64,000 bases of DNA, taken from positions 746,262 to 810,261 of the forward strand of contig JAMPGA010000001.1 of the NCBI GenBank assembly GCA_023664185.1. The letters are read 5' to 3'. The notes beneath the pieces were generated by a model, which was given only the letters and a program-made list of their open reading frames with translations, had not been told where the DNA came from and ran no database searches. This DNA is from Muribaculaceae bacterium. Its GTDB lineage: Bacteria > Bacteroidota > Bacteroidia > Bacteroidales > Muribaculaceae. Shown here piece after piece: positions 54,736 to 63,596 of this stretch; the first letter of the stretch is position 1, and the number at the start of each line of letters is the position of its first letter. The position numbers were made by a program, and so were the translations under genes.

Positions 54736-55401
54736 ATGATATCCCGCGTACGCTACATAATGGAGCTGCGCCGCCTCTCACAGAGGCGGCTCGCAGCTCT
54801 TTTGCGTATGGATCCCTCCAACCTCTCGAAAGTGCTCACGGGCAAGCTCCCTTTCACCGAAGGGCTGGTGAACCGCCTTGTGGCCGACCTGGGCATATCG
54901 AAACGATGGCTCAAGACCGGCGAGGGTGTACCCTTCGACAAGCCGGAGCTGGCCACTGACATACCCCTGACTGCTCCGATGCTGCCGCGCCCCGACACGG
55001 AGGGCACACCGGTCTACGACCTGGATGTGACGGCCGGATGCCGCAGCCTGGAGTCGCTCTTCGGCGAGAATCTGCCGGTGGGCTCTATCAATATCCCTGG
55101 AGTGGCCCGCGACGCCAACATAGTGAAGGTGAGCGGCGACTCCATGAGCCCGCGCATCAACAACGGCGGCTATATAGCCATAAGGCGTGTATCGGCCTCG
55201 CGCAACATATTCTGGGGGCAGATCTATGTGGTGGAGCTCGACGACTACCGCATGGTCAAGTATCTGCGCCGCCACCCCGACCCCGACATGGTGATACTTC
55301 ACTCCGACAATCCGCAGTATGACGATATGGACGTGGCTCGCTCTGACATCCGCTCGCTCTACATAGTCGAGGCTATACTGAACTACGAAATCAAACTCTG
55401 A
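54736..55401 (+). CDS. XRE-family regulator with S24 (LexA-like) peptidase domain
   Basis: 221 residues. Helix-turn-helix at about 12-50 (LSQRRLAALLRMDPSNLSKV), then an S24 domain. The self-cleavage Ala-Gly pair is probably A100-G101 in DVTAGC; the catalytic Ser is S136 in SGDSMSPRI and the Lys is K175 in DYRMVKYLR. This allows RecA-stimulated or stress-stimulated self-cleavage. It is 12 bp after secA and 3 bp before the GH28 gene. No phage genes are nearby, so it looks like a chromosomal regulator. Confidence 0.9.
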   Translation: MISRVRYIMELRRLSQRRLAALLRMDPSNLSKVLTGKLPFTEGLVNRLVADLGISKRWLKTGEGVPFDKPELATDIPLTAPMLPRPDTEGTPVYDLDVTAGCRSLESLFGENLPVGSINIPGVARDANIVKVSGDSMSPRINNGGYIAIRRVSASRNIFWGQIYVVELDDYRMVKYLRRHPDPDMVILHSDNPQYDDMDVARSDIRSLYIVEAILNYEIKL

Positions 55402-55404
55402 TCC

Positions 55405-56820
55405 ATGAAAAAAACTATCATCCTGATGGCTTTGTGTCTGGCCACCCTTATGGTCAAGGGCGCCGGCTATGACAGCTATTACGAAGGGCTCCCAATCGAA
55501 CTGGCCCGCGTCAGCCCTGTGACATTCCCCGACCGTCATGCAAGCCTCACCGATTTCGGCGCCAAGGGGGACGGCATCACCCTCTGCACACAGGCCTTTG
55601 CCAAGGGCATAGAGACCCTCTCGGAGCAGGGCGGAGGTGTGCTCGAAATCCCTGCCGGCGTCTGGCTCACCGGACCCATAGAACTCAAGAGCAACATCTG
55701 CCTGAATCTCGACAAAAACGCCATAGTACTCTTCTCGCCTGACAAGAGCCTCTATATTGACCCCGCGCCCAAGGCGCGCCGTGTGCTCCCCGGCATCACG
55801 GCCACTCGCTGCACCAACATTGGCATTACCGGCTCCGGCATCATCGACGGTCGTGGCCATGAATGGCGCCCCGTGAAGCGCGGCAAGGTGAGCGATGTGG
55901 AATGGAAGGCATATAAGGCCCAGGGAGCCGAGGTGACACCCAAGGGTGATCTAATGTATCAGTGGAACTCGCGTTACGGCTATCCCAACGTGGCCGACAA
56001 TCCCAAGAAGCAGGAGGGTATGCGCAACGATCTTTTCCGTGTGTTCAACTGCGAGGGTGTGCTGCTCCAGGGTGTCACATTCCAGAATGCTCCGAAATTC
56101 CATCTCCATCCCTTCAACTCGCGCAACGTCATCATTGACGGTGTCACCGTGCGTGCGCCCTGGAATGCCCAGAACGCCGATGCCATCGACATCTCCGACT
56201 GCCACCGAGTGCTCATAGTAAACTCTACCATCGATGCCGGCGACGACGGCTTCTGCCTCAAGAGCGGCGAATATAAGAAGGGTGCTCTGGTAAACGGATG
56301 TGAGGATATACTCATACGCCGGTGCACCGCATTTCACGGCCACGGAGGCTTTGTGATAGGGAGCGAGGATATCTGTGACATGACACGCATAGTCTGTACC
56401 GACTGCTGCATGTCGGGCACCGACATGGGGCTGCGCTTCAAGAGCGCCATAGGGCGTGGCGGCAAGACCAAAGACCTGTATCTCTACAACATAGTGATGA
56501 ACGATATCATCTCGGAGGCCATAGGCTTTGAGTGTTCGTATGCCGACAAGCCCGCCGGGCGCGAGAATGACACAGAGACACAGAAGGAGCTGGTAAACGT
56601 ACCCGAATTCAAGGATATACATATCTACGACATCACCTGCAATGGCTGTGCCACAGCCATTGCAGCCTCGGGTATAGAGGGTATGAAATGTGTGTATGAC
56701 ATAGAGATATCAAACTCCACCTTCGTCTACCGCGACCGTGCCACTGAGATTGACCAGGCCACGACCCAGATAGAGCTGCAGAATGTGACACTCATCAAGG
56801 AGGGTGACACACAGAAATAA
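55405..56820 (+). CDS. Glycoside hydrolase family 28 (polygalacturonase-like)
   Basis: 471 residues with a signal peptide (MKKTIILMALCLATLMVKGA). A parallel beta-helix protein with the GH28 catalytic blocks NADAIDISDC (usual NTD), DAGDDGFCLKSG, the GHGGFVIGSE turn and RFKSAIGRGG (usual RIK). It should hydrolyse galacturonan or a related uronate polymer such as rhamnogalacturonan side chains. It is not part of a SusC/SusD locus, which is unusual for Bacteroidota pectin enzymes, and lies 3 bp after the S24 regulator. Confidence 0.92.
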   Translation: MKKTIILMALCLATLMVKGAGYDSYYEGLPIELARVSPVTFPDRHASLTDFGAKGDGITLCTQAFAKGIETLSEQGGGVLEIPAGVWLTGPIELKSNICLNLDKNAIVLFSPDKSLYIDPAPKARRVLPGITATRCTNIGITGSGIIDGRGHEWRPVKRGKVSDVEWKAYKAQGAEVTPKGDLMYQWNSRYGYPNVADNPKKQEGMRNDLFRVFNCEGVLLQGVTFQNAPKFHLHPFNSRNVIIDGVTVRAPWNAQNADAIDISDCHRVLIVNSTIDAGDDGFCLKSGEYKKGALVNGCEDILIRRCTAFHGHGGFVIGSEDICDMTRIVCTDCCMSGTDMGLRFKSAIGRGGKTKDLYLYNIVMNDIISEAIGFECSYADKPAGRENDTETQKELVNVPEFKDIHIYDITCNGCATAIAASGIEGMKCVYDIEISNSTFVYRDRATEIDQATTQIELQNVTLIKEGDTQK

Positions 56821-56857
56821 CACATAAACCAAACGAATCACTAATCTCCTCGCTACA

Positions 56858-58450
56858 TTGTTAGTAAAGACACATGGCGCAGCCGTCAGTGGCATCGACG
56901 CCCTAACCGTAACCATTGAGGTGGCTGCCCGACAGGGTGCAGCCTTCTCGCTCGTCGGCATGGCCGACACTGCCGTGAAGGAGAGCTATCAGCGTGTCCT
57001 TTCGGCCATAACGCAGTCGGGCTTTTCGTGGCCAAGGCGCAATATGGTGGTAAATCTCTCGCCGGCCGATGTGCGCAAGGAGGGGGCGGCCTACGATCTG
57101 CCCATAGCCCTCTCCATACTGGCTGCATGCGAACAGATAAAGTGTGTGCGCCCGCTCGAGGGGTTCATGATAATGGGTGAGCTCTCGCTCGACGGCACTG
57201 TGCTGCCCATACGCGGCGTGCTCCCGATGGCCATACGTGCGCGAGAGATGGGCCTGCAGGGCATGATTGTGCCCCAGGAGAATGTGACTGAGGCTGCCGT
57301 GGTCAACAATCTCGACGTCTACGGCGTGTCGTCGCTGCGCCAGCTGATAAGCTTTTTCACCGGCGACTCCGATATGGAGCCGATGGTGGTGGACACACGC
57401 GCCGAGTTTGCAAGAGCCTCTACGGTCTTTGATGTCGACTTCTCGGAGGTGAAGGGCCAGGAGGCTGTGAAACGCGCTATTGAAGTGGCATGTGCCGGTG
57501 GCCACAACATACTGCTGGTGGGTCCTCCGGGATCAGGCAAGTCTATGATGGCCAAACGTATACCCACCATATTGCCGCCCCTCACCCTGCATGAGGCGCT
57601 GGAGACGACCAAGATACACTCGGTGGCCGGAAAGCTGAAGGGTGGCTCAAAGCTTATGACATGCCGCCCCTACCGCTCGCCCCACCACACCATATCGCCG
57701 GTGGCGCTGGTAGGTGGGGGATCAAACCCCATGCCGGGCGAGATATCGCTGGCTCATAACGGGGTGCTGTTTCTCGACGAGTTTCCCGAGTTTTCGCGCT
57801 CGGTGCTCGAGGTGATGCGCCAGCCCTTGGAGGACAGGCATATATCCATATCGCGTGTGCGCTATTCGCTCGACTATCCCGCCGGGTTTATGCTTGTGGC
57901 AAGCATGAATCCCTGCCCATGCGGCTACTATAATCATCCTACCAAGGTGTGTCAGTGTCCGCCGGGTGCGGTGCAGAAGTATCTTAATCGCATCTCAGGG
58001 CCTCTGCTCGACCGCATAGACCTGCAGATCGAGATAATGCCCGTTCCGTTCGACGCCCTGTCGTCGGGACAGCCGGCCGAGTCGAGTGCCGAGATAAGAG
58101 CCCGGGTGATAGCCGCCCGCGAGGTGCAGGCTGCGCGCTTTGCCACCGAGCCCGGCATACACTCCAACGCCCAGATGAACCGACGCCTGCTCACAGCCCA
58201 TTGTGCACTGGACGCCGAGTCGACAACCCTGCTCCACGACACCATGACAAGGCTCGATATGTCGGCCCGCGCCTACGACCGCATACTGAAGGTGTCGCGC
58301 ACGATAGCCGACCTTGACTATTCGCAGTCCATGCCGGCACCACAAGCAGCCACGAGACCCATACTCATACATCATCTGCGCGAGGCTCTGGCCTACCGCA
58401 ACCTCGACCGCGCGTCGTGGGGCGCAGTAAATTCACGTCCTCTCTTCTAA
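56858..58450 (+). CDS. YifB family Mg-chelatase-like AAA ATPase
   Basis: 530 residues from a TTG start at 56858, giving the conserved MLVKTHGAAVSGIDALTV. The N-terminal ChlI (Lon-like) domain is followed by an AAA+ module: Walker A GPPGSGKSMM at 222-231, Walker B FLDEFPEFS, and a MNPCPCGYYNHPTKVCQCP zinc-type motif. The C-terminal helical domain ends near LREALAYRNLDR. ComM/YifB relatives act in branch migration during natural transformation; the role in Bacteroidota is not established. Confidence 0.93.
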   Translation: MLVKTHGAAVSGIDALTVTIEVAARQGAAFSLVGMADTAVKESYQRVLSAITQSGFSWPRRNMVVNLSPADVRKEGAAYDLPIALSILAACEQIKCVRPLEGFMIMGELSLDGTVLPIRGVLPMAIRAREMGLQGMIVPQENVTEAAVVNNLDVYGVSSLRQLISFFTGDSDMEPMVVDTRAEFARASTVFDVDFSEVKGQEAVKRAIEVACAGGHNILLVGPPGSGKSMMAKRIPTILPPLTLHEALETTKIHSVAGKLKGGSKLMTCRPYRSPHHTISPVALVGGGSNPMPGEISLAHNGVLFLDEFPEFSRSVLEVMRQPLEDRHISISRVRYSLDYPAGFMLVASMNPCPCGYYNHPTKVCQCPPGAVQKYLNRISGPLLDRIDLQIEIMPVPFDALSSGQPAESSAEIRARVIAAREVQAARFATEPGIHSNAQMNRRLLTAHCALDAESTTLLHDTMTRLDMSARAYDRILKVSRTIADLDYSQSMPAPQAATRPILIHHLREALAYRNLDRASWGAVNSRPLF

Positions 58451-58461
58451 ATACACTACCT

Positions 58462-59352
58462 ATGTCACGAAATCTCCTGGGCCGCTACGTCTGGATCATA
58501 GACACTATACGCCGTCATGGCGCCATCACACGCGAACGTCTCAATGCTCTGTGGCTGAGGTCGCCGTACTCTGACGGCAACCCGATACCGCGGCGCACCT
58601 TCTACAACTACCGAGCGGCCATCGAAGACCTCTTCAACATCAACATAGAGATCAATCCTTCCACCTATGAGTATTACATTGCCGCCGGCGATCCGCAGCA
58701 GGAGGGCATGACCGACTGGCTGCTCAACTCGGCAGCCATGAGCAATGTGCTATCGACGGTCTCCGATGTCTCCGACCGCATATTTCTCGAGGATGTGCCC
58801 TCGGCGCGCCTCTACCTGTCGCAGGTGGTGGAGGCGGTGAGGGAATACAGGCAGCTGCGTTTCACCTATCGCCCCTACACGCGCTCCACCCCCACGCCCG
58901 GCATAGTGCTTGAGCCCTATTTTCTGAAGATTTTCCGCCAGCGCTGGTATGTGACCGGACGAAATACGGCCGACTCGCGTATCAAGACCTACGCGCTCGA
59001 CCGTATGGAGGATGTGACCCTCTCCGACACCGCTTTCACACCCGATCCGGCCTTCGATCCGGCCGACTATGTGCGCGATGCTTTTGGCATAATATTCTCG
59101 CAGGGCGACACCAAGGAGGTGGTGATACGCACCGATCCGCGTCAGGCCAAGTATCTGAGGGCATTGCCTCTACACCACTCGCAGAGCGAGAGTGTGCACG
59201 ATTCCTACTCGCTGTTTCACTACCGCCTGCGTCTCACTGACGATTTTGTGCAGGAGCTGCTCTCGCTGGGGCCACGTGTCACAGTGCTCTCCCCTCCCGA
59301 GCTCCGCGCTATGATTGTATCGTCGCTGCGCGAGACGTTGAAGCTATACTAA
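58462..59352 (+). CDS. WYL domain transcriptional regulator
   Basis: 296 residues from the ATG at 58462 (MSRNLLGRYVWIIDTIRRHG); an upstream start would overlap yifB. An N-terminal winged helix (about 5-65) precedes a WYL domain with the core FRQRWYVTG and KTYALDRMEDV, and a WCX-type C-terminal extension (VVIRTDPRQAKYLRALPLH). WYL proteins sense ligands such as oligonucleotides and regulate DNA-damage or defence genes. No defence gene is adjacent. It overlaps the convergent PspC gene by 9 bp. Confidence 0.88.
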   Translation: MSRNLLGRYVWIIDTIRRHGAITRERLNALWLRSPYSDGNPIPRRTFYNYRAAIEDLFNINIEINPSTYEYYIAAGDPQQEGMTDWLLNSAAMSNVLSTVSDVSDRIFLEDVPSARLYLSQVVEAVREYRQLRFTYRPYTRSTPTPGIVLEPYFLKIFRQRWYVTGRNTADSRIKTYALDRMEDVTLSDTAFTPDPAFDPADYVRDAFGIIFSQGDTKEVVIRTDPRQAKYLRALPLHHSQSESVHDSYSLFHYRLRLTDDFVQELLSLGPRVTVLSPPELRAMIVSSLRETLKLY

Positions 59353-60309
59353 ATTCCAGAGCACTACCGAGCCTACTATCATAGCGGTCTCGAAGATAAG
59401 GCCGGCCACGATGGCTCCTCGCGATATGACGGGAGCTTTGAATATCACCGTGCAGGCTGCCCAGGCCAGAAGTATGAGCGGCAGGGCAACGGCCATAAAC
59501 AGCAGAATCATGGCCCATCCGCTAAGGTAAGGGGAGGTAAGTGTAAGGTCGAACGTGTCGATCAGAGCGAGCGACCCGGTGGAGATGAATATCACCATTC
59601 CGGCTATGATGCACAGCGACAATACGATGAGCGTGAATGCCGCCAGGGCGCCTATGAGGCCGAAGAAACCCAGAACGAAGGTGGCCACGACCTGCACTAT
59701 CTGGGTCAGCACGCTGCCCGTGGAAGAAACTGTGGATCGCAACGTCTCACCTATGGACTCTACTGTGACAGGCTCGCCCATCATTTCGAGTTTCTGCTGG
59801 GGAGTCACTGCCGGCGGAATCACCATCCAGGCCACCAGATAGACCAGCACACAGGGCCAGAAATAAGTGCATACGGTGAGCGCCACAGCCAGCACTCTCA
59901 TCAGCGTAACATCCCAGCCGAGATATTCTCCGAGTCCCGAAATAACGCCTCCAAAAACCTTATTGTTTTCGTTGCGGTAGAGCTTCTTCTTCACAGGCGG
60001 AGCATAGGGTGGGGGGACGCTACCCTGGCATCCGTGTGTGTCGGTATCGCTGTCGGAGAGTTGCTCGGGTCGACCCATTATTTCGATTATGCGGTTCACG
60101 TCCGAAATAGAGATGACTCCGTTGCCCCCCAAAGTGATTTCGTCGAAGAGCTCGCTGATGCGACATTCGATGTCTGAGACTATCTCCTTGCCTTCAGGCC
60201 CGGTGAAGGCACTGTGGAGCTGGTTGAGGTAGTTGCTGAGAAGATTGTAGGCATCCTCGTCGATATAAAATATCTTGCCGTTGATGTTGGCTGGAAAGGC
60301 TTTATTCAT
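59344..60309 (-). CDS. PspC domain membrane protein
   Basis: 321 residues. The N-terminal soluble part (about 1-110) includes the GKIFYIDEDAYNLLSNYLNQ block seen in Bacteroidota PspC proteins. The PspC domain starts near residue 111 with KLYRNENNKVFGGVISGLGEYL and contains two helices, and at least three further membrane segments follow. It probably responds to envelope stress. Translationally coupled to PadR (ATGA overlap), the classic PadR-PspC pair. Confidence 0.9.
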   Translation of the reverse strand: MNKAFPANINGKIFYIDEDAYNLLSNYLNQLHSAFTGPEGKEIVSDIECRISELFDEITLGGNGVISISDVNRIIEIMGRPEQLSDSDTDTHGCQGSVPPPYAPPVKKKLYRNENNKVFGGVISGLGEYLGWDVTLMRVLAVALTVCTYFWPCVLVYLVAWMVIPPAVTPQQKLEMMGEPVTVESIGETLRSTVSSTGSVLTQIVQVVATFVLGFFGLIGALAAFTLIVLSLCIIAGMVIFISTGSLALIDTFDLTLTSPYLSGWAMILLFMAVALPLILLAWAACTVIFKAPVISRGAIVAGLIFETAMIVGSVVLWNLV

Positions 60310-60656
60310 GAGTTGAGAAGTTTTTGGCGATTAAGAAGAATGTTGACTGATCCGGATATCTCGTCCCACGACAGGGTGAGCTGCTCCAGAAATTGGTGGC
60401 CCAGTTGGGTGATGGAATAATACTTGCGTGGAGGACCCTGGGTTGACTCCTCCCAGCGATAGGCCAGTAGACCGTCGTTTTTAAGTCGAGTGAGCAGCGG
60501 GTAGAGAGTTCCCTCCATCACTATCATGTGGGCCTCCTTGAGTGCGGCTATCATCTCGGAGGCATAGGCGTCTCCCTGCCGCAATATCAGCAGCACACAG
60601 AACTCAAGCATCCCCTTGCGCATCTGCGACTTCAGATTGTCGATATTGGTTGCCAT
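60306..60656 (-). CDS. PadR family transcriptional regulator
   Basis: 116 residues with the PadR winged helix: KGMLEFCVLLILRQGDAYAS, MEGTLYPLLTRLKNDGLLAY and GPPRKYYSIT. It lacks a long C-terminal helical domain, like the small PadR-s2 type. It should repress its own padR-pspC operon, and the dyad AGTACT-N11-AGTACT in its promoter is a candidate operator. Confidence 0.93.
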   Translation of the reverse strand: MATNIDNLKSQMRKGMLEFCVLLILRQGDAYASEMIAALKEAHMIVMEGTLYPLLTRLKNDGLLAYRWEESTQGPPRKYYSITQLGHQFLEQLTLSWDEISGSVNILLNRQKLLNS

Positions 60657-60681
60657 AAGTTAAAAATAGAATTTTATGCCG

Positions 60682-60723
60682 CAAAGGTAATGACTCGCCA
60701 AGTACTATGCAATACAAAGTACT
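60682..60723 (-). promoter_or_regulatory. padR-pspC promoter with candidate PadR operator
   Basis: TACCTTTG (60689 to 60682, minus strand) is 20 nt from a TTG (60712 to 60710). The palindromic hexamer AGTACT occurs at 60701-60706 and 60718-60723, one on each side of the -33 element. A repressor binding here would block RNA polymerase. Confidence 0.55.
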
Positions 60724-60799
60724 AATAAATAACAAATTTTAACAAAGTAAATTACTCTGGTATGGGGCAAGCCTCGAACCTCGCAGAGGTCGCATAACC

Positions 60800-60892
60800 C
60801 AGCCCCACACTCTGGGTATGGGCTACCATTAATCGACCTCTCTAAGGCAGTATCTAATTGATAATCAAAGCCCCACACCTTGGTGTGGGGCT
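60800..60892. repeat. AGCCCCACACC palindromes, two copies
   Basis: A perfect copy pairs AGCCCCACACC (60869-60879) with GGTGTGGGGCT (60882-60892). A decayed copy lies at about 60800-60824. Short CCTCT(C)CGAGG-type units flank them (near 60785, 60836 and 60905). Between padR and the 7TM-HD gene, 60724-60938 holds nothing else. Confidence 0.65.
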
Positions 60893-60938
60893 ATAAGTAT
60901 ATTGCCTTTCCGAGGCGTTGCTCAAAGGGAGCTTCGGC

Positions 60939-63029
60939 TTATTTCTGGGCTTTTGGAGCGGTCTCCTTTTCGGTTTTACCCTCCTGATTCTTGAGCTCGG
61001 GATATGAAATGCGCGAGTGATACATGGTGCGGAGACGCTGGGCAAAGACGTCTTTCACGGCATTGACATCTCTGAACGAGATGGGCGACTCATTGTGGAG
61101 TCCTTCGGCAATCTGCCCGTCGATAATCTTGTTGACCAGTGCCGTGATAGCCTCGGGGGTATGATCCTTCATGGAGCGCGAGGCGGCTTCGACGGCATCG
61201 GCCATCATCAGCAGCGAGGTCTCGCGGCTCTGTGGATTGGGCCCGGGGTAGGTGAAAGGTGTGGGATCTACTGTCTCGCCGGGGTGGGCGTTGAGATAGG
61301 TGGTGTAGAAATAGCGGGCTTTGCCTGTGCCGTGGTGCTGGGCTATGAAATCCTTGATGGCCTGCGGCAGCTTGGCCTTGTCGGCCATGATGAGGCCGTC
61401 GCGCACATGGCCTGTCACAATGCGGGCGCTCTGTATGGGGTCGAGGGCATCGTGCGGATTCACTCCATGCTGATTTTCGGTGAAGAAGGCCGGATTGCGT
61501 ATCTTGCCTATGTCGTGATACAGGGCGCCGGTTCGCACCATCTGCACATTGGCGCCAATGCGCTGGGCGGCTGCAGAGGCCAGGTTGCTCACGGCCATCG
61601 AGTGGTTGAATGTGCCGGGACACTCCTCGGAGAGCTCCCTAAGTAGGGGGTTGTTGGTGTCGGAGAGTTCAACGAGGGTCACCTTTGAGGTGTAGCCGAA
61701 GATTCGCTCCAGCAGGAACATGAGCACATAGCTGAACGAGATGAGGATGGCGTTGACGGCAAAAGCGCCGAATATGCGTGGCTCGGTTTTGGATATTGTG
61801 CCTGTCTGCATCACCTCTACCGACACATAGCACAGTGCATAGGCTATGAAAATCAAGGCGGCGGTGCGTATGAGCTGGCTGCGGCGTGAAAGGTCTTTGA
61901 GTGAGTCGATGGCCACGACGCCGGCTATAATCTGCATGAAGAAAAACTCGAGCGGGAAGGAGGCGACTATGGCACACAGCAACACCACGGTGAGGTGGAC
62001 GAAATAGGCTGTGCGCGAGTCAAGGAAAATCACCACCAGTATGGGCACCATGCTGAAAGGTGTGATATAGTAGCCCGAGGCGAAGGTGGCTCCCATAGCA
62101 AAGGCAAAGAGGGTGAACAGGGTGGTAAGGCTCACCAGAAAGAGCACCGTGCGGTCGTCCTCAAAAAACTTTGGGCGGAATATCTTCAGATATGCGTAGA
62201 GGCTGGCTATCACAATCATCACATACAGAATCTGCCCGGCCACGGGATAGTGATGTTGTGTGAGCTGCCCCTCATGGCCTCGCTCTTCGGCCATTTCCTC
62301 GTAGGTCTGCAGTATGGTGGCTATCCGCGATGTGACGATGTCGCCTTTGTCTATTATTCGTTCCCCCTGTTGCACCACTCCGACGGGAGCCAGAGCCTTC
62401 TGATAGGCATCCTCAAGCAGCGAGCGTGTGCGCACCGAATCGAGCGAGATGTTGGGGCGCAGCATCTCGGAGAGTTTTGTGGCCGTGAGGGCGCCGTGGA
62501 TATTTTTGTCGCGCAGAACGGAGTCGAGGTGCTCGTAGGCCCTGAAAGCCGACAGGAATCTTGATGTGGGCACCGAGATGGCCACATTGTCGTTGACGAA
62601 GCGCACAGCCGGGAGGTCGCCCGAGGTGATGCGGGCATACACGTCGCGATCCACAATGCCATCGTCATACACTGCTCTGATGGCCTTGATTATCTGGTTT
62701 TTTTGAGCGGGAGTGATGTCGAGGTCGGGGGTGGAGTTCAGGCGGGTGGTATAGTCGGAAATTATGGTTTTCTCCATGGCCGCATCACGCTTGAACACAG
62801 GCTCGAAGCGTGCGTCGATGCTGTCCTTGAGGCGAGAAGCGCTCACTGAGTCGAGATGCTCGGGGATATCGAACGGAGCCGTGAACAGTGCATAGCTCCA
62901 CGGGCGGTTCACTTCGTAGACAAAACGGTCCTTGTCGGAGCGAGGTAAAAAGTAGACTATCAGCGCCACTGAGACCAAAAAAAGCAGAGTGCGCAGAAGC
63001 TCCGATCGTGTCGACTTAGGGGTGTTCAT
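60939..63029 (-). CDS. 7TM-HD family phosphodiesterase (PgpH-like)
   Basis: 696 residues. One N-terminal membrane segment (about 13-28), an extracytoplasmic 7TMR-HDED region to about 265, seven membrane helices (about 270-460), and a cytoplasmic HD domain. The metal site is YHDIGKIRNPAFF with H505 and D506, preceded by TFNHSMAVSNLASAAA. PgpH of Firmicutes with this layout hydrolyses c-di-AMP; the same activity is a reasonable guess. The C-terminus is Lys/Glu-rich. The small GYF_2 gene lies 42 bp upstream. Confidence 0.92.
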   Translation of the reverse strand: MNTPKSTRSELLRTLLFLVSVALIVYFLPRSDKDRFVYEVNRPWSYALFTAPFDIPEHLDSVSASRLKDSIDARFEPVFKRDAAMEKTIISDYTTRLNSTPDLDITPAQKNQIIKAIRAVYDDGIVDRDVYARITSGDLPAVRFVNDNVAISVPTSRFLSAFRAYEHLDSVLRDKNIHGALTATKLSEMLRPNISLDSVRTRSLLEDAYQKALAPVGVVQQGERIIDKGDIVTSRIATILQTYEEMAEERGHEGQLTQHHYPVAGQILYVMIVIASLYAYLKIFRPKFFEDDRTVLFLVSLTTLFTLFAFAMGATFASGYYITPFSMVPILVVIFLDSRTAYFVHLTVVLLCAIVASFPLEFFFMQIIAGVVAIDSLKDLSRRSQLIRTAALIFIAYALCYVSVEVMQTGTISKTEPRIFGAFAVNAILISFSYVLMFLLERIFGYTSKVTLVELSDTNNPLLRELSEECPGTFNHSMAVSNLASAAAQRIGANVQMVRTGALYHDIGKIRNPAFFTENQHGVNPHDALDPIQSARIVTGHVRDGLIMADKAKLPQAIKDFIAQHHGTGKARYFYTTYLNAHPGETVDPTPFTYPGPNPQSRETSLLMMADAVEAASRSMKDHTPEAITALVNKIIDGQIAEGLHNESPISFRDVNAVKDVFAQRLRTMYHSRISYPELKNQEGKTEKETAPKAQK

Positions 63030-63071
63030 GGGAGTGCAGCGGAAGAGAAAAATGATTCGTTGGGATGTGTG

Positions 63072-63527
63072 TTATAGGGTCATTATTGAGTAGAGCACCG
63101 AGAATGGAGCCCAGATAAGGCCTGCCACAAATGTGATGATACACCACCACCCGGCACGCTCGGATGCACGCTCGGCAGCGGCTCGGTCGCCCCTCTGCCA
63201 TGCCGGAGTCACCTTTGAGGCATAGATTATGGCCACCACGCCTGTGGGGATGAAGCAGATCAGCATCAGCGCTATGGCCCAGCCCAGATATGACGACGGC
63301 TTCCCGTCGGCTTCGGGTTCCTGTCGGGCATATGAGGCGCATGCAGGCTTCGGTTTGACCACCCACATGAAGGCCAGTTCGGGAATTGCGGATGCCACAG
63401 TCCAGTCGGCCAGCCCCTCGTGCCATACGGGGGTTGATGGCTGGAGTCCGGGATAGTCTTTCAGCTCATCGTAGGTTAGAGGGCCCACACGGGTGTCGCC
63501 CGACATTATCCAATAGGTTTTGTCCAT
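63072..63527 (-). CDS. GYF_2 (DUF4339) domain membrane protein
   Basis: 151 residues from the ATG at 63527 (MDKTYWIMSGDTRVGPLTYD); a TTG two codons earlier is the alternative. The N-terminal GYF_2 domain (about 1-55, with YDELKDYPGLQPSTPVW and WHEGLADW) is followed by two membrane segments (about 82-106 and 127-148) spaced like the CD225/dispanin family. No function is known; GYF_2 domains bind peptides. Confidence 0.85.
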   Translation of the reverse strand: MDKTYWIMSGDTRVGPLTYDELKDYPGLQPSTPVWHEGLADWTVASAIPELAFMWVVKPKPACASYARQEPEADGKPSSYLGWAIALMLICFIPTGVVAIIYASKVTPAWQRGDRAAAERASERAGWWCIITFVAGLIWAPFSVLYSIMTL

Positions 63528-63551
63528 TGTCAAGATAGTGATGGTAGAGAT

Positions 63552-63583
63552 GGCCTGGGGGCGGGGCTGTCCACCCCCAGACC
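63552..63583. terminator. GC-rich hairpin downstream of deoC
   Basis: GGCCTGGGGGCGG (63552-63564) pairs with CCACCCCCAGACC (63571-63583) with two G:U pairs. No T-run follows on either strand, so it may pause or stabilise rather than terminate. Confidence 0.4.
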
Positions 63584-63596
63584 TCGTTGATTCAGA

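Noticed and set aside
54736-55401. S24/XRE protein as a prophage repressor
   Set aside because: No integrase, structural or replication phage gene lies in the window; neighbours are secA and GH28.
58462-59352. WYL protein as part of an anti-phage defence island
   Set aside because: WYL regulators often sit beside defence genes, but here the neighbours are yifB and PspC/PadR; no nuclease, cyclase or toxin is adjacent.
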